A stretch of 64,000 nucleotides of DNA. It comes from Angiostrongylus vasorum. Taxonomy: Eukaryota; Nematoda; Chromadorea; Rhabditida; Metastrongylidae. Within the stretch, counting starts at the first letter, position 1, and each line of letters starts with the position of its first letter. The stretch is from positions 62,001 through 126,000 of the forward strand of contig JADANN010000060.1 in assembly GCA_018806985.1 (NCBI GenBank). The letters are read 5' to 3'. The translations under genes were made by a program, and so were the position numbers. Of this stretch, positions 50,658 to 62,800 are shown piece by piece. The notes below the pieces were generated by a model. The model worked only from the letters and a program-made list of their open reading frames with translations, had not been told where the DNA came from and made no database searches.

Positions 50658-53600
50658 ATGGATTCTGACGGATTGATTGATATACAATCTCGACTAATTA
50701 AGTTGATGCCGAAGCAGACGCAAGATATTGTAAGTTCTCACTATTCACTTTTGTTTTGACGGTGAAAATCCTCTTCTCCTACCCGATTTTGCCAATCAAA
50801 TGTTATTTTTGAAAATTTTCCTTTGAATTTGACTCTTCTGCCTCGTTTTATCCAGTTTTTCATTTTTATGCACTCGTTTTGACCTTAGTTGTCTATTGTT
50901 GTCCTGCTTCATGGAATACCGTCAGTACAGGCGCCTGTAGCGCAGTTGTCGGAGGCACCGTGCAATACACATGGGATCGATCCCCGCGCCCCAGGCCCAC
51001 CAAGCCCTCGATCCCTTCGAGGTCTGCAGATTGGTACCAGCCTATTAGACTTGTCTAGGAGGAAAGTAGCACAGGGTCGATACAATCGATAGGCCACCGC
51101 GAGTCGTTGTGAAGGCCAGATATGCATTCAATCAACCCCAAACGATGCTTAATGAAGTCGAATAGTTGGTGTATCCCTCAGGGATTGATCAACGCCAGTA
51201 GATTTGTCGTTTATCCTTTCTCATTGTGTAATCAAATTAGTAAATCTTTTTTCATCATGAGATCAAATATTTATGGGACTTATGATGAAAGCCTTTTAGC
51301 TGTAATCGTTTTCCGTTCACTTCAACGTGATAGGTGAGTTCTAGTGGCTTACACAGTGATAAAAAATATAGTTATAACAGTTAGTTATTCCAATTGTTAG
51401 CTCGGTTGACTGCTCGCCTTGTATGAATATGCCATGCGGGACTTCTAGTATGGTGTCACAGAACACAATTTCAAGCTTTTGTTGTAGCCGTTTATATAGA
51501 ATTACAACTGCACAATATTAGTGGTATGACGATATACAGTAGGGTGAAAAATACGAGAGCCACTACCAAGAAGGACGCTGTAAGGGACCTGGTAAATGGA
51601 AGATTTCTTGAATTGTCGGCGTTTTTCGAAGCTAAGCAAACACAGCGTTTGCAACTGCTTCGTTTTTAGTATTGTTCATGAGGATGTTAGCGAAGGTCAT
51701 TCTCCCGTTGACATAAGAAAGTTGGTTGAATTTTTCTGAATGAAGGTAAACACAGGTAGCGAAAGCTTTTGTCCTCGCATCGGCAAGCGTTGCTAAAGTG
51801 TAGCTAGCAGTCCTTGTGCCAAGGCAGCTTGGCGTCTTATTGTAATTCCTTGTTCCCAGGATCGACTTTCTATTAACCTCGGCATTGGATCGCGAGGTTG
51901 TTAAACAGCATACATTTACTTCCATAGAAAAACAAAATACAATACAACAGTAGCTGACGTTTTCGGCAGTATCGCCCTCTTCAGAACCGCTTTTTAACGT
52001 GCCTTCCAATCACGTTGGAAGGCACGTAAAAAAGCGGCTCTGAAGAAGGCGATACTGCCAAAACGTCAGCTACTGTTGTATTGTATTTTGTTTTTCTATG
52101 GAAGTAAATGTATGCTGTTTAACAACCTCGCGATTGCTGAACAAGAAAACGACGCATTCGTAATTCCTTGTATTTGGGTACATATGTTTATCCATTCATC
52201 TCTGAGGGATTCTGACAGAGTGTTGCCCCAGTCGTCCGTTTCTTTTCATAGAGAACGTAAGAATACTTTTTTCTTTCTGAAGCAGCGGTAATAGGAAGCC
52301 CATTGGGTTATGTACAGAAGTAACCCACTGTTCTTTTTTGTCATACCTGAGTATGTCTTTATAGCCCATGACAAATGTAGGCAGTCTGAGTGGGTGTTCC
52401 ATGGAATTCCAAGAACTTTCGTTAGGTTGTCGTCCGATTTGTCATGTAGTGCTAATTTTGTCATCAATTCAACGTCATTTGAAATTGTCATCTGAATGCG
52501 CGAAGTTTTATATTGAGATCGCTGAAGATTTGTTTTATACGTGAGTAGATTTGTAATCCTTCTAAGTCGTCTATAGTTAAGGTTCTCGACATATAAGTCA
52601 TCCTTTAATTCTGTCACAAAATGGGCATTCACTCTGTGCTGGTTTAGATGAAAGTGAATTGTTCCCGTTAGAAGGAACGGTGATTTGTTTCATCCAAAGC
52701 TCATTCTGGTGAATTTTAGGGCTTTAATGTTACGCGGAGTTGTCCTGTGATCATGTAACCACAGGAAACGTGTGACGTCGCGGTCATCTACATGAACTGA
52801 CTTGTAAGAAAGCCTTCTCGACATGTGAAATATCGCTATTCTTCGGAGTTGCGAAATGACAACAGGTCTACGGTGCAAGACATCGCTAAGGGATGGACAA
52901 CCTTTATAGTGTAGAGGCCTTTATAGGCTGTTGCGCCATAAACTATTCTGAGTTAATGATGTTCTTGTGAGGGTTATAACGAGTTCGTGAGAAATGCAAT
53001 GAATTTACGAATTTCGTGGAGACTCCTCTTTATAGATCTCCTCTGGGATTTTCAAACGAATTTGTACTTCGACTATGCCACTACACATATCGAGCAATTC
53101 TTCGTCGTTTCTTTTCTTTTTTCGTAATTTCCAGGCGCTTAGAAGTACACTGAGTGCAATTGCTTTGTTACAGGGTAAGGATGTTGGTACGTTTTTCCAA
53201 GGAAGGTGAACGTAATATCCGCCTAGTCGTCTTTCAATGGTTCGTATCAGTGCTTTTGCTTCTTTTATAGAACTCAAGAACTCGTTTGTTCCAGCAGATT
53301 ATAGGGTTCAGAATTGCTCCCATTTGACTATTTCCTCTTCATCTATTCCTGAAAATTGAGTGGGGGAAGTACTAACTTTACCTTATAGTGCCCAATATTG
53401 ATCGCATCTGTTCAGTTCCTCGTCATGTTGAAATATTTCTACTGTATTAGTAACGACATATCGGGTTCGTTTTTTTGTAATTCTACTGAGTTTTCCAGTT
53501 CTCATGTGTGTAAATGGGCAAGACACGTCGGGAGGAAATGTATTCCAGATGGATGTTCAATATGGTGTTTATCCTTTCTTACTAGGGTCGATAGCTTGTC

Positions 53601-56600
53601 ACATCCGAGTGGGATGGAAGGTTTTACTGTGGAATTGTTTCTTTATCGATTTGGAGGTTATTTTTTCGGATGAAGTCTGTGTCTTCTGGACTGGTAAGTG
53701 GGTGTTGTAACCGCTTAATGATGGCGTTATGCGTAAATAGGAATGAGATTTGATGGCCTTCCGCGTCTCATACTTGGAATGGGACTTTTCTTGATATATA
53801 TTCTTGTACATTATGGGAATCAAATGTGTTTAAATGTAATTTGCTTCCTTCCATTATGGGTAAATGAAGTTCTTTCGCGAGTTTTTTGTCAGTAAATAGT
53901 AATTCGGCTCCCGTATCCAACATGGTGAAAACTTTTTGTAATTGTTTCATTGTTGGGTTCATTACAGTTATTTCACCCGTGGGTACGAAGATTAACTGTA
54001 TTGTTTTGCTTGAAGAAATCAAAAGGTTTCGTTCGGCTGGTGTCTTTTGGCTGACTAGGTTCATTTTAGAAGTACAAGTGGGCACTCTATGTTCTCTTCT
54101 TTTATTTTTGCTGCTCTTCACATCATTTTTAGAGTCCACATTCCTTGAAGATTTTACGGATGTTTTATTTTCCTTTGTTGTTCAGTAGAAAGCCATCTAT
54201 AGCATGAAGATCCCTTGCGTTGTAATGTATTGTGGAATAACGATGCAAATACATGGCATATCCTATTATTTATAAGGTGTTAGCTTTTGTTGAGGTGTTT
54301 CGTGTTTATTGCAGTAGAAGCACTCGTGGTTATCTCTACAGTACATGCAGGAAAGCGGTTTTGGCTGTGAATTCCGATATTTGATTTTGCTGTCAAGGCT
54401 GGTTGCATCAACATGAATTGATGAGCTAGTCTGGCGCGATATCAATTCGTTATTGATGACAACCCCTTCAAAATATTTTAGTAGTTGGTGCTTATCGATG
54501 GGTTTATCGGGTGAAATGGCCTTTTTGTTGAGTACTTTGCGTTGGATGTCGACAGGAAATTTTCGACAATCTCTTTTGATAAACGCACTAATTGTTGACA
54601 TTTTCTTCTTTTTGGACTAGTTGATTTATGATTGTTTCTATTTCCTCTGGTGGCAAACGTTGCTCATTTATGGCTGGTGACCCAGGGAGGTTTGTCGACT
54701 TTCTTCACTAAGTTGTTGAAGAGCGTCGGAATCTCTATACTTTTTGATAAGAAACTCGGAGGCCTTCGCAGAGTTTTGTCAAGTAAGTTGGGATTTCTTT
54801 ATCGACTTTAGAGGTTCGTCTTCCAAAGAGTTATGCAAATAGTTAAATTTTTATAGTTCGGAGAGATTTTGAGACTGTATATTTCAGTTGAAAAGCTATC
54901 GGAAGTTGCCCCATTCCCATATGTCACCATTGAATGTTGGGTGGGGATTGCGAGTAGCTCCAGATTCTTCACAATCGGAATGTTGACTTGTGCATCGTTT
55001 CCGTTGTTTGATATGAATGATTTGAATAATGTGACTGAGCGCTCAGTAGAGAATTGTGGTATACTCCAATGCACATGCTAGTAGTTCTACAGCGGCGGTC
55101 GAGTATTTTTCATGGTCTTCCTCGTTGCTTGGTTGCGTTTAATGTAATTCCTCCATTTTTGTTGTAAATTCGTGCCATACATGTTCAAGTTTTGGCTCTA
55201 ACTTATCGAGTGCTGCAACTCCTTCTTCAAGACGTTGTAGGCTTTCTTGGAGGAAGGCTGGCGTACTTCCTCCTTTACAGATTTAATACTGACTGCGTCG
55301 AATTGATCTTCCTTGAACCGTTCGAGTACCTTTTCCATATGTTTAATACGTCTTGAGATTAATAGTTTTTGCGGTGGCTTACATAATGATAGGAATGTAG
55401 TTAGAACAGTTAGTTGTTAGCTCTGTTGGCTGCTTGCCTTCTGTGAATATGTCGCGCGGGACTTTTAGTATGATGTCACAGAACACAATTTCAAGCTTGT
55501 ATTATAACCGTTTATGTAAAATATCAGCAGTACAGTATTAGCGGTGTGACGATATACAAAAGGACGAAGGATACAAATGTCAGTAGCAAAAAGGGGACTG
55601 AACTAGTAGGGAGTGTTGTGAAGAACTGGGGAAAGAATTGAACTGAGAGCTGACAGAGCAGCTTATATTCGTCATGGGATAGGCGGAGTTTAGCTAGGGT
55701 AGTTGAAAATACGGTTTGCAGAGGTAGTTTGAAGAGATAGCTTCAAGCGATAGTTAGGAGAGCTGTTTCTTAGGCAGTGTCATCTAATATAGATGATTCA
55801 GCAGACAATACGGTAGCCACGAATGCCTTTCTCAGAGAAGGCTGCATATGGATAGCTCTGAGGAACTTCTGCAGAGAATGCTACCGTTTAGAGATGGCTA
55901 AGCTATGCGAGTCCAGCGCATTTCGATGAGAAATAGTCGGTAGAGAAATGATATAAAGATATAGAATATACAGTAGCTGTTAAGAACGTTCTTTATATGA
56001 GTTCTGCAAGAAGGCGTTTGTGAGAATAGCCTGCAGAATGGGAACCATCGTTTTCGCTGATTCCCAGTGATGACATTGTTTTCAGATTGCTACGGCGACT
56101 TTCCTCATCGTTCTACCGATTGGCTTTCTCATTAATATCTTTGTGATCATGCCTGTTTGGTATCCAGCGTTTGGTGAAGGTATTATACTATTTCTTCCAA
56201 ATGCTGTTTGGAACATGTTTTATCAGAACTTTCTTTAAGCCAAATTCACAAGTTCTATTCTTGGCCATTTGAAATCAGAAGAAGTTTTTAGAAAGGGTTT
56301 TGTGCTAACTGTTTCAGCTTGGGTTATTCGTGTTCTTTGTTTTATGCTCTTGGCGTTTAATGTGTACATGAACTGGTATAAGATGGTGACCGTTGGAGCA
56401 AACGGAATGGGTACTCTGCTTCCAAATGTGGTCAAGGCAGGTTTTCGGTACGTGTAAAAAGAAGTTGAACCGTTTGAGGTTCGATTTTCACCTCTTTACT
56501 GCAGTGCCAATCTCTTTACAGATATTGCCATTCTTGTCACACCAACGCTCCACCTCGTGCTTATCATTGTCCTGGTAAGGATTAAAGGCCGTTTACACAA

Positions 56601-58671
56601 TTATTTTCGTCCTTAAAGCAAATTTTTTCGCCTGGAAACTTTAGCTATTTCCCCTTAGAAATTCGTAGAGTAGCATTTTATTTCGTGAGAACTATCATGA
56701 ATTATCTCTTCATCTGCATCCAATTTCGCTATTTAAATCCCATTGAAATAATCTGGGAAAGAATGCGCTCGCGTGTAGCATAAAGGAACAAAGAGAGTAA
56801 AGTTCTCGACGTTGAGGGATTGATCAATCCCAAAGGGATGCGCCGTGTATTCGACTTCATTAAGCATCGTTGGGAGGTGATTGGACGCGTGTGACGCAGT
56901 GGATGGAGGCGCCACTACGACACCCACGTGGAATCGGTCCCGGCACCCATGGCTCACCAAGTCATCCATCCCTCTGGGGTCGGCAAATTGGATACAGACT
57001 TGTCTGGGAGGATAGCAGCACTGGCTCGATACATTAGTAAACCACCGGGAGTCGTTGTAAGGGCCAGATATGCATTCAATCACCTCTAACGATACTTAAT
57101 GAAGTCGAATGCATGACACATCCCTCAGGGATTGATGAACGCCGAGGGCTTTATCCTGTATCCTTTTTTAGCTTTGGAGGTGATTGAATGCGTATCTGGC
57201 GTTTTCATTGACTCGCAGTGGCCTACTATTGTATCGAGTCAGTGCTGCTATCCTCCCAGACCAGTCTGGTACCATTTTGCCGACGTCGGATGGATAGAAG
57301 ACTTGGTGAGCCTGGGGGCGCGGAGATCGATCCCATGTGTTATTGCAGGGCGCGTCCGATCACTGCGCTACATGGGCCCACTTTCTTCTAGCATAGAGTG
57401 TACTTATCAAACTTTTATAATGACGCCTGTATCACTTCATTTGCTATACTGTTCATATTATGTGACTCGTAATAATTCTGTTTATAGTATGTGACAAGTG
57501 TTGCTTTCGGCGTGATCATCACTGTTCGTTTGGAGCAGTTTGTGTCGGACATTTTAACCAGAGGTACTACTGTTTAATCTAGCTATGGAGTTCAGAAAAC
57601 ACTTTATGGAAATTAATCTGCCACTATATTGTATTCTGATTATGAATATTGAACAAACGAAAGTACATGGGACTAGTTTGTTTCGCTTGCTTGGTGTTTC
57701 GCACTTTATAGTACTGTGATGCCTTCCCGAATTATTTGAAGAGATTTCGCTTCCTTGGTGTTTCGCACTTTATAGTACTGTGATGCATTCCCGAATTATT
57801 TGAAGAGATTTCGCTTCCTTGGTGTTTCGCACTTTATAGTACTGTGATGCCTTCCCGAATTATTTGAAGAGATTTTTAGATTTCGCTTTCTTTGGAAACA
57901 AAATTGAAAACAGCTTTCATCGTTGTATTGTGTTTTTAAAAATTCAACATATAAATACGTAGAACTTATTCGACGGTGTTTGTTTGGGTAGCATTTCAAA
58001 TACTCCTGTTGATTTTTTTTCTCCTCAAGAAGTGTAACTGTGGTAATACGTTATATGGGATTCAGGTACTTTGTAGCCGCCGTTGTCAATCTCCTGTTGC
58101 TCTGTATTCCGCTCTTTCGGTGAACTGAAATTTTAGTTTTTGAATCCTTGATATCGCCCTAGTTAAGGTAATGATTGCAGGTATACATGGGACTTCGTTT
58201 GGATTCGAATCGAAGGCGGATTTTCAATAGGACGGTGTTGGCAAATTCTCCTTCCACATCTGGCTTTAATGGCTAGGTTAGATTTCGTGTATTAGTTGTT
58301 GTTTCAAAGAGGTTTTTCTTATTCGGGTCTATTGTAGTTCTTGATCCCGTGTTTATTTATATTTCAGAGTAATTTCGTTCTATCAGTTTTTCTATATTGT
58401 CTACTGTGCCTCTACATTTACAGTGCTTTTGTTCGTAGCATATCTTGTTTTTGCACAAATATTTTGTATTTGGAATGGACAAACACGAATGGAGTACTTA
58501 TTAGAAGTACATGCTTATCAATTGGGCTTTTTGGATAACCTCAACCAATGCCTCGGCTCGCGATGGCCACTAATCTTCATTTCACCATTTATTCCGAGTC
58601 CTTTACCATCTGATGGAATCACGTTTGTAACAAGGGAAATCAAGGAATACAATGATCCGAAATACTTATAG
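50658..58671 (+). CDS. DHHC-type protein S-acyltransferase (palmitoyltransferase), ZDHHC24-like, complete
   Basis: Membrane enzyme that attaches palmitate to protein cysteines, normally in Golgi/ER or plasma membrane. Eight exons keep phase: 50658-50729, 56086-56179, 56318-56447, 56522-56574, 57488-57563, 58066-58119, 58181-58276, 58368-58671; 879 nt, 292 aa. Exon 2 gives transmembrane helix 1 (ATFLIVLPIGFLINIFVIM), exon 3 helix 2 (CFMLLAFNVYMNWYK). Exons 4-5 give the cysteine-rich domain: RYCHSCHTNAPPRAYHCP, then VCDKCCFRRDHHCSFGAVC with DHHC at residues 126-129. Later exons add two more helices and the tail GQTRMEYLLEVHAYQLG... RWPLIFISPF. The ATG follows TTTCCAG|A, a likely trans-splice acceptor. 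The ZDHHC24 assignment is a guess from length and layout. Intron 1 (5.4 kb) holds a SINE1, a BEL/Pao element and a PLE hairpin; introns 4-5 hold SINEs and a 64-bp tandem repeat. Confidence 0.92.
50928..51220 (+). mobile_element. SINE1 copy in DHHC intron 1
   Basis: GCGCCTGTAGCGCAGTTGTC head, ATGGGATCGATCCCCGCGCC B-box region, CACCAAGCCCTCGATCCCTT, GACTTGTCTAGGAGGAAAGT, CAGGGATTGATCAACGCC and a TTTATCCTTT tail. Confidence 0.88.
51343..51600 (-). repeat. Left LTR of the BEL/Pao element
   Basis: Aligns with 55372-55625: shared blocks GTGGCTTACA, AGAACACAATTTCAAGCTT and GTGACGATATAC-type segments. Divergence between the two LTRs is easily visible, so the insertion is not recent. Confidence 0.7.
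51854..52159. mobile_element. PLE-type hairpin element inside the BEL/Pao element
   Basis: A 306-bp insertion with a clean 12-bp target duplication GTAATTCCTTGT at 51842-51853 and 52160-52171. Its two arms are almost perfect reverse complements meeting near 52012 (CACGTGCCTTCCAA-type centre), so the transcript would form a stem of more than 100 bp. Arms carry the hammerhead-like motif in both directions; the plus-strand one has GCCAAAACG in place of GCCGAAACG. It has no coding core, unlike the 1.27-kb relatives. It lies just inside the left end of the BEL/Pao element, so it is younger. Confidence 0.82.
55372..55625 (-). repeat. Right LTR of the BEL/Pao element (recognisable part)
   Basis: Matches the left LTR as described there. 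The gag-like frame begins immediately to its left on the minus strand (MEKVLERFKEDQ near 55340), as expected for the 5' LTR. Sequence right of 55625 may still be LTR but does not align. Confidence 0.65.
56795..57170 (+). mobile_element. SINE1 copy preceded by a reversed SINE1 tail
   Basis: 56800-56880 reads as a reverse SINE1 tail (CTCGACGTTGAGGGATTGAT, TTCATTAAGCATCGTTGG). From 56885 a forward copy follows: GTGTGACGCAGTGGATGGAG, CATCCATCCCTCTGGGGTCG, CTTGTCTGGGAGGATAGCAG, CAGGGATTGATGAACGCCGA, TTTATCCTGTATCC. Located in DHHC intron 56575-57487. Confidence 0.8.
57172..57390 (-). mobile_element. SINE1 copy, tail-to-tail with the previous copy
   Basis: Reverse-oriented and missing its own tail: GGAGGTGATTGAATGCGTAT, CGGATGGATAGAAGACTTGG, GGGGGCGCGGAGATCGATCC, CACTGCGCTACATGGGCCC. 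With the preceding copy it forms a large inverted repeat in the same intron. Confidence 0.82.
57682..57873. repeat. Three tandem copies of a 64-bp unit in a DHHC intron
   Basis: Three nearly identical units, each starting TTTCGCTTCCTTGGTGTTTC (first copy CTTGCTT) and ending TATTTGAAGAGA; only single-base differences (CCTTCCC/CATTCCC). The reverse strand yields an open but meaningless frame. This is a minisatellite expansion; no function is implied. Confidence 0.92.
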
Positions 58672-59870
58672 GTTATTCTCCAAATAATGCTTCTACGTTA
58701 TTGGTCATGCCTGTTTGTTTGATCTCTTTCTTTACCGTTGATGGCCATAATATGACGTAATTTCTCTGCACTAAATTCAGTTTTAGATATTTCCTGAGGG
58801 GAACATCAAAATTATATGCAACAATGTGTACAGTTTATAGTCTGTAACATATTTCTAGGAAAATATAGAACTGCAAAGAATGTTCTCTTTCTTATCTGTG
58901 TTTAACATCGTTTTTCATTCGTAACGGGTAGGGTATCACATCAATCTCGTTTGTGCCCGGTTGGGTACGTAACCCATCAGCAGTTCTCAATTAAGATCCG
59001 TGCCTACATCTATTGATTACTAATACGGAAATCATGTCTCTATACAAACATTCTTATGAGGTCCGGATGGATTAAGAGTGGTTCGAACATATGGGGGGTC
59101 GTGAGAATAATTAGCGTGTACCCTGTTGCACGTCATTGTGTGCCACCAACGAGACCTGCGTGACCCGTTTACTATCTTCCAGTACTTTTGACGTTATAGG
59201 TTGCTCTTGCTGGAATCATCGCAAAAGAACATGGATATTTTAATATTACTTGTTGAATCCAACACCTAATGTTTAGCAACTGGAACGTGTCTTTTGCTGC
59301 TGTCACATCATTGTTTTGAGGCATTGTTACATAACTGACTTGCTCAACAGAAGAGTTGATGTTGACTTTCTGACTATTAGGCTCCTGGTCGAGTTCAGTA
59401 CAGCATTGTGTGTATTTGTTTCCTGTTCCAATGCCATGTAATGTCGTCTTTTCAAACGAATTAGATTATGTACTAAAGAAAATGGAAGAGTTATTATCAT
59501 TGGTGGAAACTGCACTATTATCCTGATGCATAACAAATATCTACTTCAAATGACAAGATTAGAACAACATTTTACGTGGCTATTGCGACGCAGATGTAAA
59601 ATGTTGTTAATCCAAATCATTGAAGGTGAATGGGGGAAATTGGCGGAGTGAACGGCTTCGCTCGTAAGTGAAACATAAACAGTGGTTTGTGGAGCATACA
59701 ATAGCAAAGAGAAATTGGCGAAAAAGAGCGAAGAACTGGCATCGCAACATTCACCAATTCACACAGCAATTCATCATGATTAACGTATTCTAGATCCAGA
59801 CGTTACTTAAGCAAGATAAGGATGTGGTCAGCAAACACACCATCGAGGTGGTAGTGTTAAAAGAATCATT
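58672..59870. other. Region downstream of the DHHC gene, nothing assigned
   Basis: Contains the DHHC 3' UTR. The TAATAAA-like signals are not decisive. No protein-like frame or shared repeat was recognised before the RTE-B 3' end. Confidence 0.4.
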
Positions 59871-59874
59871 TTAG

Positions 59875-62800
59875 GTACAATGAAGGGAAATCACTTGTAT
59901 CACCTGTAGTCCTGTTGATCGTCGAGTCGAATATAATACACTTAACTGACATATGCATTGATAAATATTATTGCAGTTCATTGAAACATATTCACCTGTA
60001 TCACCTGCAGTCCCGTTGATCGTCGAGTGACTGGACATGGCGCCAGTAAATATTCCATTTCTCCCTGTCGCGTGCAAGAGTAGCCCAGTTGGTCCTGCTC
60101 GCTCTAGGGACTCGTCGAGCATCATGTCTTTCTACTAGGCTTTTTCGTGAAGAACTCTAATCATCGAGTCGGTGGCCTTCCTGCAGTGCGTTTAACATCC
60201 CGAGGAATCCAGTCACTAACGGCTTTTGTCCACCGGTTGTCATTCATACGCATTACGTGTCCGGCCCACCTTATCTTCGACTGTTTGGCGTAGAGAACGG
60301 CATGCTTGGTTTTTAATCGTTGACGCAGGTGTGATCTTCGGATCCCTTCCATTACTTATGTGGAACGGGATACTTCTAGCGTCGTCCTTTTGAATGCGCG
60401 TTCAATAACGCTGAGTGATCTTTCGTCCTGCTCACGCAGCGACCAGGTTTCTGACGCATACCTTAAGGCAGGAAGCATCACGGAGTCGGGTGTTGTTTGT
60501 TCTCTTCACTATATCGCCGATGTTGTTGAAAGCTCCTCAAGCCGCTCGTTTCCTTCTGCTGAACTCTGGACCTAAGTCGTTCATCATGTTGATTTTCCAA
60601 CCTAGATAGACACAACTGGAGCATTCGGAGATATTCGTTCCGTTGAGCGTGAATGGGGCATACGAAACCAATCCGTCCTTCGTGAACATCGTTTTTGTGA
60701 GATTTAGTTGAAGATCAATATTTCGACAGGTTCTATCAAAGTCGGCAAGCTTACGTTCCGCTTGGCTAATGTTTGGTGTTATAAGGACGATGTCATCAGC
60801 AAAACGAAGATGGTGTAACTGCCGACCATCGATTTTCACTCCCATATTATCCCATTCCAATGTTTGCATGAAGTTCTGGAGGGTGGCGGTAAATAATTTT
60901 GGCGACATGGCATCGCCCTTGCCTAACCCCTCTTCAGACGTCGATGTTAATATCGTTGTAGAATGGTGATATTATGGTTGTGAAATTTTCGTACAGCTCA
61001 CGAATAATCTTTACTGAGTAGGGTCTTCCTTATTATGAAGGGCTTCCATGAATGCATCCATCCCAATTGAGTCATAAGCCTTCTTTAAATCGAAGAAAGT
61101 GAGACAAAGCGGTCTTTTGTACTTTCGACATACGTCAATAAGTCTTGTTCTCGTGTGGATGTGGTCCATAGTACTAAATCCTTTTCGTAACCCTGCTTGC
61201 TCACATGGCTGCCCTTCGTCCAGTGTTCTGTCATTCCTGTTTGGGATGACTGCAGTGAAAAGTTTGTAGACAGCAGACAGCAAGCAGAGTGGACGATAGT
61301 CGTCCATATCATGGAGATCACCATTCTTGAACGAAAGCACGGTCCTGCTGGTCTTTCATTGAGTAGGCACGTTGCATTCAGACAAGTAACGTGTGAAGAG
61401 CCCACCCTGTGTGTTTACGCGGATTGCTGGAAGGTTCTTCAGTTGTTCCGATCTTATCCTGTCCGGACCTCGTTGTTTTCGATTTTTCACCGGCGAAATA
61501 GCATATCGGATTTCGGAAGGCAGAACCGGTGGTACCGGACATATCCATCCTCCTTTATTTCATATGAGGGAAGGAGGAAGTGGCTATTGAAGAGGTCTGA
61601 ATAGTATTCATGAATGATTTTCTCCATTGCCTTTCTGGACGTCGTAACTGCTCCGTCTGGGCCTTGGAGTGCAATCATCTTGTTCTTATAAATGGCGAAG
61701 CTTCATTGGGCTTTGCGAATGCTTTTCCCACCCTCTATATATTCGATCATTACTACTGCTCTTCTCTCTATGAGATCGTCCTTTATCGTATGTCTGCATT
61801 GTTTCGCAAGCTCGGACGTGTGTTGGCGGTTGCCTGCAGCTCCTGCGACTTGATGTTGGCGTATCAGCTCGAGTGTTTCTGCAGATAGAAGATGTATTTT
61901 TTGTGACTTTCGAACTCTCGGCTTTCATAGTGCTAACGGGAAGATGTTCAATGAGTCGATCATATTCTTCGTCGATGTTGTCAAAAACGGCATCTTCCCA
62001 ACAGCCGAGTAGTGAATTGAATAATTCCCAGTTTATGGTGGTTTCAGGACTTCGTTTTTTCAGCTTTTTCTACTTTCCGCGAGAAATGGAATCCTGCACT
62101 AAGAAGGCGATAGTTTAGTAACTATTCCTCAAATAGTTCCTGTTTCTTTATTATCTTATGTTTTCCATAATAACTGCTTATTTGTAATCATCATACATCT
62201 ATTCTTGCTCAGTCTGTAAATTGACTCTTAGCGACCATCTCATGCATTCGGGCTAGAAAAATGATACTGTAACTTCTTTGCATATGCAGCTCTTCTTTGT
62301 CCGACAGTTCGGGCATTGAATGAGCAGCTTTCAGCTGGTGCTTTAACTTGTCCTCATTTCATTTCATCCGTCCAGCTAACTACATATCGTCACATTGTTA
62401 TTATTGTACTGTTGTTATTGCTACAAACTGTTATAACCCAAACTCGAGACTGTTTACGGCAGTTACGAAAAAAGACCCGCGGGGCAAACCCATACAAAGT
62501 TGAGCATTCCACCTACAGTTGGCGGACAGAAGACAAATCCAACCAACTACTCCTCTCTATTCCACTGGCCAGCTAGCACAGATGGCCTGATCCTGTGTAG
62601 AATTTCGGTGGGACAACAGCGACATTAGTAAACCAAAGCCTTCGATTTACTGTCATGTGATCTATTCCGTTGTGGTACTCCCCACTGGGAGACCCCCACA
62701 TCCAGCGTTGAGGGTGCAGCTTCCGGAATTGCGAGTTACCATATATAGTCTTCATCGTCATGATAAACTCAGACAGCCCGCTCACCCTGCTCGTTCCATT

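Larger units (their letters stand above)
51343..55980 (-). mobile_element. BEL/Pao-type LTR retrotransposon, internally deleted, in DHHC intron 1
   Basis: Minus-strand order from the right: LTR (from about 55372), gag remnants (55340-54266, including a zinc-knuckle-like CMYCRDNHECFYCNKH at about 54340), aspartic protease (53900-53768 region, core LDTGAE), reverse transcriptase blocks (53277-53005; 52878-52690 with DRDVTRFLWLHD; 52632-52246 with KVLGIPWNTHSDCL), then the other LTR. The LTRs align over about 250 bp (51343-51600 and 55372-55625), both including GTGTCACAGAACACAATTTC or a one-base variant. RNase H and integrase were not found, and stops split every domain, so it is defective. The outer end of the right LTR is uncertain (about 55620-55980). 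Confidence 0.82.

Noticed and set aside
53005..54601. Treating the BEL/Pao fragments as host genes
   Set aside because: Gag, protease and RT motifs occur in element order between matching LTRs, and every frame is broken.
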